Below, one piece after another: positions 50,826 through 57,015 of a stretch of 57,015 bases of DNA. The stretch lies in the NCBI GenBank assembly GCA_903895695.1, contig CAITUY010000079.1, positions 1-57,015 of the forward strand, in the 5' to 3' direction. Both the position numbers and the translations under genes were made by a program. The notes beneath the pieces are model-generated. The model made no database searches, was not told the origin of the DNA, and saw only the letters and a program-made list of their open reading frames with translations. Source of the DNA: an uncultured bacterium. GTDB taxonomy: Bacteria > Verrucomicrobiota > Kiritimatiellia > CAIKKV01 > CAITUY01. Position 1 is the first letter of the stretch; each line of letters starts with the position of its first letter.

Positions 50826-51866
50826 CTACCCCGTAAACCGGCCGGTGTAAGCGAAGTCCTTGGCCAGGGACGTGGCCAGGCTGGTAAGTTCGATCACGCG
50901 TTCCGCGCCGCGGCTCTTGGGCAGTCGCAGTCTGAGCACCCGGGACCGGTCCTCGAGTTTGTCCAGAATGGTCATCACTTCCTCGGGCTCCAGTCCTGAC
51001 CACCGCTGGATGCTTTCGGCCAACCGTTGACGATGCCGATGGATGAACCCCGCCGCCTGGATGTGTCCCGATCCCCGCGGCCTCGGGAAAACGCCGCGCA
51101 ACTTGTCGTCGACATAACCCTGGGCCGCCGCCCGGTAGCGATCCGCACGCTGACCGTAATGCTGCGCCAGTGTGACCGCGATCGCCGTCACGGGGTTGAG
51201 CAACCCCCCGGCATCTTCCACGGGCGGAGCGACCTTGCGGAGCGAGCGCATAAGCCGCGCCACGAACTGCAGTTTCCGCATGGCCGGCCAGAACCGGTAC
51301 TTGCGCTGCCAGCCTGAACGCGGCATCAGCCAGACTGCAAATGTTTCCGCGAAGTCTTCGTCCGGATGTTTCTGGGCATAGTTGCGTCCGTACTGGCTGT
51401 GCACGAGGTGCCTGACAAAATCACGACTCGAGGGGTCGGGCAGGAACACGTCCCGATACGGTTTTGAAAAACGACCAAAGGCCTCGACCCAGCCGGGCCG
51501 CTCCCACAGGCGGTAGGCATAGTTGACGGCATGCCCCACCTCGTGGCGCAGATACATCAACGTCGCCCGGGTATCCTCAAGCTCGCCAGTCTGCTCCTCC
51601 TCGATCCGCATCAAGCGGCGGTCGGCAAGGTAGAAAGGAATTCCCACCGCGGGTACCTCGTCAGGGCACCCCCAGGAGTCAGTCAGGTAGAATACCGGCC
51701 GGAATCCAAGCCCCTTGGCCGCAAGTTCGCCCTCAACCTGGCGGATCAGCGGCTCCAGGGGCGAGCCCTCCAGCTTCAGCCCAAGGTCGCAAATCCGGGT
51801 ATTGAGAAGTTCGTAACGTACAGTATTCCAGCTTGTTACAAGCAATTTGGCGCGTGCTGCACCCAT
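50826..51866 (-). CDS. Putative zinc metallopeptidase
   Basis: A 346-residue zincin with the motif HEVGH (108-112, in YLRHEVGHAVNYAYRL) and a downstream Glu in DEDFAETFAVWL (E174) as probable third ligand. This gluzincin-like arrangement fits the putative zinc-binding metallopeptidase family. No signal peptide is visible, so it is probably cytoplasmic. The start at ATG 51866 has no clear Shine-Dalgarno. It converges on the ATP-grasp ligase gene; a functional link is possible but not shown. Confidence 0.78.
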   Translation of the reverse strand: MGAARAKLLVTSWNTVRYELLNTRICDLGLKLEGSPLEPLIRQVEGELAAKGLGFRPVFYLTDSWGCPDEVPAVGIPFYLADRRLMRIEEEQTGELEDTRATLMYLRHEVGHAVNYAYRLWERPGWVEAFGRFSKPYRDVFLPDPSSRDFVRHLVHSQYGRNYAQKHPDEDFAETFAVWLMPRSGWQRKYRFWPAMRKLQFVARLMRSLRKVAPPVEDAGGLLNPVTAIAVTLAQHYGQRADRYRAAAQGYVDDKLRGVFPRPRGSGHIQAAGFIHRHRQRLAESIQRWSGLEPEEVMTILDKLEDRSRVLRLRLPKSRGAERVIELTSLATSLAKDFAYTGRFTG

Positions 51867-51991
51867 GGAAAATCACCAAGTTATGGTGTTGTGTGATCAC
51901 AGGAAATCGTTCACGAATTCGGCGAGTATGGTAGCACGTTTGTCAGGGAAGCAAACCCTTTTTGCCCCCCTATTTGCCGCCCCGTTTGCGC

Positions 51992-53743
51992 TCACTCCAG
52001 GAGCGTGGCCCGCAGCCGGAAGAAACCGTTACTGCCCGCGGAGTCCGACTGAAACCAATCGTGATTCACCGGTTTGCCGGCCCCGCTAAGGGTGTGCACG
52101 CCGTTCGTCGTCCACACCGGCAGTCTCGGATCCGCGGTGAACTCGACGACCGACTGCACGTAGGGTGCGGCTGCCGACACCGGTCTCGGCACATCCGCAA
52201 CCGGCACGCCTGAAACGAGCCGCACGTTGATGATGCCGCATCGCTGTTCCCAGTTCGTCCCGAAGGCGTACTCAAGCCCGTTCGGCGCGCCATCGCCATC
52301 GCGATCCCCGGTGAAGGCGTTGGTCGGGTTCACCCCCGGGCAACGCGCCTGAGCCCATGCCGAAAAGCTGGCTGGTGCCGGGTAGTCAGCGGTGATGGAT
52401 ACGTCATCGAGAAGAACCCCGTAGCCGCCGTTCGCATTGCCTTCAAATATGACCGTGTAGGTGCTGTTCGGATTGGGCAAAGACAGAGTCTGGTTGGTCC
52501 AGGCGGCAACGCTATTGGTGTAGGCCGCCAACAGCACGTACGCGCCGCTGGCGTTTGTCTGGCAGAAGACGCTGAGGGTATCCTGATTCGTCCCGTACCG
52601 TTTCATGTTAAGCCAGAAGCTCAGTTGCGCGTTCCGGGCAGCCGTGCCGAAATCGATCGGCGGCGTGATCAGGCGGGTCGTTTTGACGGAAGGACTATAC
52701 AGGCAGGCGCAATTGGAGCCTCCCCCATGCCGATCGGCGGTAAGGCTCCACGCCGCAACGCCGCTGACGAACACTTGCGCCCAAGTGGCGGGAATCTTGG
52801 TGTCGAACCCTTCCGCAAAGGGCAGTACGGTGCGGTTCGACGTTGCTGCAGCCGCACTCGACGCCGCGATCGAGTAGTTCGTGCCGCGTACGGACCACGC
52901 CTCGTAGTAATACGTTGTCAAGGGAGCCAGCTCTCGATGAACCGCACTCGTTGCGCTGCCGCCATACAGCACGGCGCCGCCGCCCGGGATCAAATCGTTG
53001 GCCGAATACGCTCCGAACGGGATACCGAAGTTGGAACAAGTGTTCCAAGCCACCAAAACGTTGTCCGTGTCGGCATTCGGCGTCCACGACAGATCGAGGC
53101 GGGATGCGTTCACGGGCGTTACCCGAAAGTTAAGCGGGCCGTCGGGCGGCGAATAGCCGTCCTCAATCACAGCGGTCACCCGTTGGACTCCCGCTTCCGA
53201 CGCGTTTGCCACGGTATCGATGTCGACCACGATCGACTCGTTCCCTTCCTTGACCAGATCCGCCACTCCCGTCAGCGTGATCGCCCCGCTCAGGTTCCCC
53301 GGCGGGATCGTTATCGTCGTCGCCGAGACCGTGTAATCGCTCGTTAACGTCGCGCTTCCAGAGAAGGCCAGGGTCACTGTTACGGGCAACGCGCTCGTTG
53401 CTGACAGCGTCGCCGTCACGGTTGCCATGCCGCCGGCCTCCGCCAAGGGGCTCCGGGACAAGCCCAGCGTTACCGTGGGCTCTGACGACACGAAATCGAC
53501 GGCCCACCGATTGCCGGACACCGGGCCGTAGTTCGTGGAACAACCCGTAGCCGCAAGGCGGTCCGCGAACGGATAGCCGGTCTTGCAGACGCTCAGCGTG
53601 TATTCGGAGGACGACGGGATTCCCGCCAGGGCGTAGATCCCGCGGGCATCACTTGTTGCCGTATACGTTCCACCGAAGCGCGTGGCGGTCACCACGGCGC
53701 CAGCGAGAGGCGCGCCTCCCGCCGAGAGAATTCGGCCGCTCAC
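51992..53743 (-). CDS. C-terminal part of a secreted C10 protease, separated by an in-frame TAG
   Basis: Read from the next in-frame GTG, this 583-residue stretch has no signal peptide. It is a chain of secreted domains: a carboxypeptidase-regulatory-like fold (SGRILSAGGAPLAGAVVTAT), a Calx-beta domain (about 90-195, PLAEAGGMATVTATLSATS), fibronectin-type and MAM-like regions (LDLSWTPNADTDNVLVAWNT). A tail carries the DRDGDGAPNGLEYAFGTN motif common in PVC secreted proteins. It lies in exactly the same frame as the upstream protease gene, 21 bases beyond its TAG (53765-53767). Reinitiation at GTG 53743 is possible (GGGGGAG three bases upstream) but would give an unexported fragment, so I regard it as the broken-off 3' part of the gene. 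Confidence 0.7.
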   Translation of the reverse strand: MSGRILSAGGAPLAGAVVTATRFGGTYTATSDARGIYALAGIPSSSEYTLSVCKTGYPFADRLAATGCSTNYGPVSGNRWAVDFVSSEPTVTLGLSRSPLAEAGGMATVTATLSATSALPVTVTLAFSGSATLTSDYTVSATTITIPPGNLSGAITLTGVADLVKEGNESIVVDIDTVANASEAGVQRVTAVIEDGYSPPDGPLNFRVTPVNASRLDLSWTPNADTDNVLVAWNTCSNFGIPFGAYSANDLIPGGGAVLYGGSATSAVHRELAPLTTYYYEAWSVRGTNYSIAASSAAAATSNRTVLPFAEGFDTKIPATWAQVFVSGVAAWSLTADRHGGGSNCACLYSPSVKTTRLITPPIDFGTAARNAQLSFWLNMKRYGTNQDTLSVFCQTNASGAYVLLAAYTNSVAAWTNQTLSLPNPNSTYTVIFEGNANGGYGVLLDDVSITADYPAPASFSAWAQARCPGVNPTNAFTGDRDGDGAPNGLEYAFGTNWEQRCGIINVRLVSGVPVADVPRPVSAAAPYVQSVVEFTADPRLPVWTTNGVHTLSGAGKPVNHDWFQSDSAGSNGFFRLRATLLE

Positions 53744-53764
53744 GATCTCCCCCGTCCGATTGGT

Positions 53765-54991
53765 CTACACGTTATACACAACGGTTTCGACTGACGTGAA
53801 GGTGTACGACAGCAGGGCTGGATCGATGAGCGGAAGGGCATACCAGGCCGTGTCGTAACCAGCCCAGCCGAGATTCAGGTGATGGTAGAGCGTAGACAGG
53901 TTGTACCCGTAGCCGTCACAGACGATGGAATGCGCACCGTGAGCGCCATCGATGCCCAACTGCACGGGGCCGCCGGCATCGAGGTTGGGGTTGATCATGG
54001 CGATCAAATCGGCAGGAGCGATGGAAACGGTGCCAAAGGACTCGCTATAGACGGCATTGCTGTATCCGAAGGCGATCAGGGCGTCTCTTTCGTGACAGGC
54101 GGCGGCGCCCGAGCCTCCGGCACCGTAGTTCATATTGACCGCGACACCGGCATCGTGGCACAGCGCCCCGATGGCCTGACGCTGCACGAGCGTACACCCG
54201 CCAGCCGGGTCCAGGACCATATCGCCCCAGTCATAGGGGCCTCCGACGCCATCGCCGCCGCGCAGTCGCATGGGCTGCTGAACGCCATTGATGCAGATAT
54301 TGAACGCATTCGTGCCAACAGCGCCGACAGGGTAGTGCCAGTAGAACATCATCTGGGCCAGGGCCGTTGCCACACAGCCACAAGGGTAGTTCGATGAGGT
54401 CCCCGGCGCATAGGGCGGAGTGTAATAGTTGTAGCAGGCATTGGTGGATCCAGCAGGTTCCGTCGTCTGGTCCCAAACGGTCTGGATCAGGGGCGCCACG
54501 CGCAAGTCCGAAACGTCCGCGACTCCGAGCGCATCCACAATTCCCGCCTGCCCCGCACTGCGGAGCGAGGCCCACTTGGCTTGGGTCGGCAGTAGAGCCT
54601 GCGTGGCACCACCCTTGATCCCCTTCACCTTGGAGGCACGGCCAACAAGGTCACTGCCGACAAGCGCACCCAATGGGTTGTCGGTCGAGGGATCGAAGCA
54701 TCCGCGAGGGGCAAAGCAAACAATGGGCTCCAGGAGATCGTCCGCCGACACGATCACAAATCCCCCGGGGTCGAGCTGAACCACGTAATAGAGCGGGTCG
54801 CCGTGGGCGTCTGCTATCGCCTGCACATCGCCCGATTGCCGGCCCAGGCTCGTCTGAAGCGGCGCGTGATCGGTACGTAGCCAACCCGCCACGGCTTCTT
54901 TTGCGCCGTTCAAATCTACTGGGGCGCCCGATGCAGTTCTGAGAAACGCGAGCGTCAAAACCAACAAACAGGCTACACCCGTATGCGTCAT
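53765..54991 (-). CDS. Secreted C10 (streptopain-like) cysteine protease, truncated by an amber codon
   Basis: A 408-residue protein with a signal peptide (about 1-22, LLVLTLAFLRTASGA), an N-terminal pro-region (about 25-165, LYYVVQLDPGGFVIVSADD) and a C10 protease domain. The catalytic Cys is C206 (YPCGCVATALAQMM), His 354 is in GAHSIVCDGYGY, and NLGWAGYDTAWY follows as in SpeB-type enzymes. It ends VVYNV followed by TAG; the same frame then continues TNRTGEIVSGR for 580 more residues (see next gene). The protease domain itself is complete, so a truncated product could still be active. No strong Shine-Dalgarno precedes ATG 54991. Confidence 0.8.
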   Translation of the reverse strand: MTHTGVACLLVLTLAFLRTASGAPVDLNGAKEAVAGWLRTDHAPLQTSLGRQSGDVQAIADAHGDPLYYVVQLDPGGFVIVSADDLLEPIVCFAPRGCFDPSTDNPLGALVGSDLVGRASKVKGIKGGATQALLPTQAKWASLRSAGQAGIVDALGVADVSDLRVAPLIQTVWDQTTEPAGSTNACYNYYTPPYAPGTSSNYPCGCVATALAQMMFYWHYPVGAVGTNAFNICINGVQQPMRLRGGDGVGGPYDWGDMVLDPAGGCTLVQRQAIGALCHDAGVAVNMNYGAGGSGAAACHERDALIAFGYSNAVYSESFGTVSIAPADLIAMINPNLDAGGPVQLGIDGAHGAHSIVCDGYGYNLSTLYHHLNLGWAGYDTAWYALPLIDPALLSYTFTSVETVVYNV

Positions 54992-55135
54992 TCTTTAGAG
55001 ACCCCCACTCTTGACAAGGGTAGCACAAAGCATTCCACGCATGCCGCGGCCTGAATGTCGGTGGACAAGGGACAACCCGTTTAGTAGAAAATGCAGTGGT
55101 TAAGGCGCCATGGTCCAGCGAACAGGAGGTCGGTG

Positions 55136-56101
55136 ATGCGTGTTTGCTTTTGGGGTACGCGAGGTTCGCTCCCGTCGTCGCTGACGTCCGAGGCCGTCAA
55201 GACCAAGATCGTCAAGGTTCTGACGCTGGCCCGACAGCGGCGGCTTGACGACGACGACGCGCTCCTTGCCTTTGTCGAGCATGACCTTCCATTTGCGCTC
55301 CGCGGCACCTACGGCGGAAATACCTCCTGTGTGGAAATCCGGGGAGGCACCGGTCAAGTGCTCTGCGACGCGGGCAGCGGACTGCGGGACTTCGCAACCT
55401 CCGTCATGCAGCGCCAGAAGGCGGGACTCCTGAAGCCGCCGCACGAGTTCCATCTGTTCCTCTCGCACCCGCATTGGGACCACATTCAGGGCTTCCCATT
55501 CTTCACCCCCGCCTTCATCCCGGGCAACAAGATCCACATCTACGGCTGCCACGAAGGGTTGCGGGACGTCTTCGTGCGCCAGCAGGAACTCCCTTTCTTC
55601 CCGGTTCCGCTCGCGGTCATGCGTGCCGAGATCACTTTCACGCGGCTTGAACCCGGGAAGACGCAAGAAATCGCCGGCTTTCAGGTCACGCCGATCCGAC
55701 AGAATCACCCCGGCGATTCGTACGGGTACAGCTTCATCCGCGATGGCAAAAAAATCGTCTATTCGACGGATTCCGAACACAAGGGAGACGCCGAGCAGGC
55801 GGACTACCCGTTCCTGGATTTCTTCAGGAACGCCGACCTCCTGATCTTTGATGCCCAGTACACCCTGCTCGATGCCATCCACGTGAAGGAAAACTGGGGC
55901 CATTCAAGCAACCTGATGGCTGTGGAACTCGCAGTCCGGTCGGACGTGAAACGGCTCTGCCTCTATCACAACGAACACACGTGCGACGACGAAGCGCTCG
56001 ACCGGTTTCTCGAAGGAACGCGAAAATACCTGCGACTGCACGCCGAGGATTCGCCCATGGCGATCGACCTGGCGTACGACGGATTGGAAATCGAAGTTTA
56101 G
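55136..56101 (+). CDS. MBL-fold metal-dependent hydrolase
   Basis: A 321-residue metallo-beta-lactamase fold protein of the PhnP/COG1235 type: MRVCFWGTRGSLPSS at the N-terminus, SHPHWDHIQGFPFF (H111, H113, D115, H116), STDSEHKGDAEQ and a late HNEHTCDD. Such enzymes cleave phosphodiesters or cyclic phosphates; the true substrate is unknown. GGAGG six bases before ATG 55136 fixes the start. It leads STAS and RsbW-like genes by 27 and then 15 bp, forming a likely signalling operon. An in-frame upstream ATG at 55091 is less well placed. Confidence 0.87.
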   Translation: MRVCFWGTRGSLPSSLTSEAVKTKIVKVLTLARQRRLDDDDALLAFVEHDLPFALRGTYGGNTSCVEIRGGTGQVLCDAGSGLRDFATSVMQRQKAGLLKPPHEFHLFLSHPHWDHIQGFPFFTPAFIPGNKIHIYGCHEGLRDVFVRQQELPFFPVPLAVMRAEITFTRLEPGKTQEIAGFQVTPIRQNHPGDSYGYSFIRDGKKIVYSTDSEHKGDAEQADYPFLDFFRNADLLIFDAQYTLLDAIHVKENWGHSSNLMAVELAVRSDVKRLCLYHNEHTCDDEALDRFLEGTRKYLRLHAEDSPMAIDLAYDGLEIEV

Positions 56102-56128
56102 CCCGCCCGACCAAGGAGAACGCCCGCT

Positions 56129-56470
56129 ATGAACGTGTCGCTCAGGAATGACCGTGGATTCACGATGGTGGCGCCGACCGGACGCTTGGATGCGACCACC
56201 GCGCCGGAATTCGAACAACGCGTGAATGCCTGCATCGATCAGGGCGCCCGCAAGCTCGTATTCGATCTCGGCGACCTCGCCTACATCAGCAGCGCGGGTC
56301 TGCGGAGCGTGCTGGCAACGGCCAAAAAGCTGAAGGCCCTCGGCGGCACCCTCTCCCTCTGCCGTCCGGCCGGCGTCGTGAAGGAAGTGATTGCCCTCTC
56401 CGGGTTCGAAGCCTTCCTCTCCATTCACGAGACGGTCGACCAGGCCGTGCAGGTCAAGGCGGGTGCCTGA
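56129..56470 (+). CDS. STAS-domain anti-sigma factor antagonist
   Basis: A 113-residue protein made of one STAS domain (SpoIIAA/RsbV type). VAPTGRLDATTAPEFEQRV and FDLGDLAYISSAGLRSVLAT are typical; Ser 55 in AYISSAGLRS aligns with the phosphorylated Ser of RsbV, though the usual Asp before it is Ser. It should bind and release the anti-sigma kinase encoded next, switching partner. It lies between the MBL gene and the RsbW-like gene. Confidence 0.9.
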   Translation: MNVSLRNDRGFTMVAPTGRLDATTAPEFEQRVNACIDQGARKLVFDLGDLAYISSAGLRSVLATAKKLKALGGTLSLCRPAGVVKEVIALSGFEAFLSIHETVDQAVQVKAGA

Positions 56471-56485
56471 TCCCGGAGCACCGCG

Positions 56486-56878
56486 ATGGAAATGACGTTC
56501 CCGGCGACCGTGGATGCCCTGGACCGAATCGTGGCGTACGTCACGGCCAAGGCAGAGGCCGACGGCGTCAATCCGACCCTGATCCAGCGCCTTGAAGTTG
56601 CCCTGGAAGAGGCGGTGGTGAATGTTTGCCGCCACGCCTATGCCGGCCGATCGGGGGAGATCCGGGTCCGCCTTTGCAGCGGTAAGTGCCGCTTTGGGGT
56701 CGAACTGGAAGATTGCGGCCCGGCCTTCAACCCCCTCACCGCCGACACACCGGACACGACCGCCGGCCTGAACGAACGGGCTGTCGGCGGCTTGGGCGTG
56801 TTGCTGATCCGCCGCCTGGTCGACGATGTTTCCTATCGGCGCGAAGGGGACCGCAATATCCTCACGCTGGCCGTCTAG
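56486..56878 (+). CDS. RsbW-like serine kinase / anti-sigma factor
   Basis: A 130-residue GHKL ATPase of the HATPase_c_2 class. The N-box is LEVALEEAVVNVCRHAYAG, G1 is LEDCGPAFNP and G2 is GGLGVLLIRRLVDD. Such proteins phosphorylate STAS antagonists and hold sigma factors. It starts 15 bases after the STAS gene. No sigma factor or PP2C phosphatase is visible before the window ends. Confidence 0.9.
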   Translation: MEMTFPATVDALDRIVAYVTAKAEADGVNPTLIQRLEVALEEAVVNVCRHAYAGRSGEIRVRLCSGKCRFGVELEDCGPAFNPLTADTPDTTAGLNERAVGGLGVLLIRRLVDDVSYRREGDRNILTLAV

Positions 56879-56939
56879 GGCGGATGCGGCTGGAGGCATA
56901 AGAAGCGAGAGGAGAGCGGGATAGAAGAAAAGGCGGGAC

Positions 56940-57015
56940 ATGCGCGGGCTTATTTGTTCTACTCTGGGCATGAAGCCTACGCGCAGGGTTGAGGTCTCGG
57001 CGTCGGAACAAGAGG
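56940..57015 (+). CDS. Possible 5' end of a further gene (partial)
   Basis: From ATG 56940 (or the in-frame ATG 56970) an open frame runs to the edge: residues MRGLICSTLGMKPTRRVEVS and onward. AGGCGG lies near the first ATG, with purine-rich sequence before it. It is too short to identify; a phosphatase or regulator of the preceding switch would be a natural neighbour, but nothing in the residues shows this. Confidence 0.25.
   Translation, partial: MRGLICSTLGMKPTRRVEVSASEQE

Noticed and set aside
55011..55040. A perfect TTGACA before the MBL hydrolase gene as a promoter
   Set aside because: No acceptable -10 element lies 16-18 bases downstream, so I did not list it.

Overview
The window is 57 kb of GC-rich chromosomal DNA from a Gram-negative, probably anaerobic bacterium. 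An outer membrane is shown by tolA-tolB-pal, a Wza/Wzc exopolysaccharide exporter, LptF/G, two outer-membrane beta-barrels and a TolC-type protein. An FprA-type flavodiiron protein, an anaerobic sulfatase-maturase and several radical SAM enzymes suggest an anaerobe. Cytoplasmic GH29 alpha-L-fucosidase, L-fucose isomerase and the sulfatase-maturase, plus a secreted protein with a DGDG-PN-LEYAFG motif, fit the PVC group (Kiritimatiellota, Lentisphaerota or Verrucomicrobiota). That placement is an inference from gene content; no rRNA gene is present to confirm it.

Layout. 1-8.3 kb: the end of a probable IS110 transposase, a TolC/ABC-2 drug-export operon, a Phd/VapC toxin-antitoxin pair, and a second ABC-2 operon. 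8.3-15.8 kb (mostly minus strand): parvulin and tsaB, tRNA-His, an orphan membrane protein, an Ala-rich coiled-coil protein, and an exopolysaccharide export set (wza, wzc, beta-barrel). 16.0-18.75 kb: tolA-tolB-pal ending in a strong terminator. 18.8-20.95 kb: fucI with its own promoter, then tRNA-Thr. 20.98-29.8 kb (minus): a complete phosphate regulon in transcription order phoB, phoR, porin, pstS, pstC, pstA, pstB, phoU. 30-36.5 kb: lptF/G, a PAP2 phosphatase, a glycosyltransferase fused to a Mut7-C nuclease-like domain, the sulfatase-maturase, and convergent alpha-L-fucosidase. 36.5-44 kb: a repeat-filled gap, a glutamine amidotransferase, and the run batD-like, mtaB, proS, HU, hisS, MBL hydrolase. 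44.2-46.5 kb: a lower-GC two-gene unit (OLD/RecF-type ATPase plus a small TOPRIM-like/DUF4276-like protein) that looks like a defence cassette. 46.6-57 kb: an orphan B12-radical SAM enzyme, flavodiiron protein, ATP-grasp ligase, zincin, a secreted C10 protease gene split by one in-frame TAG, and an MBL / STAS / RsbW-like signalling cluster.

How the genes work together. The Pho block covers sensing, regulation, outer-membrane entry and inner-membrane import of phosphate. FucI, GH29 and the maturase together suggest growth on sulfated fucose polymers, though no sulfatase lies in the window. TsaB (t6A synthesis) and MtaB (ms2t6A formation) act on the same tRNA position. Non-coding repeats (two copies of a 77-78 bp palindrome, a 7-bp tandem array and a GGCTGTAG repeat cluster) sit in intergenic gaps. 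The most unusual items are the glycosyltransferase-Mut7-C fusion, the ATPase/TOPRIM-like pair and the amber-split protease.
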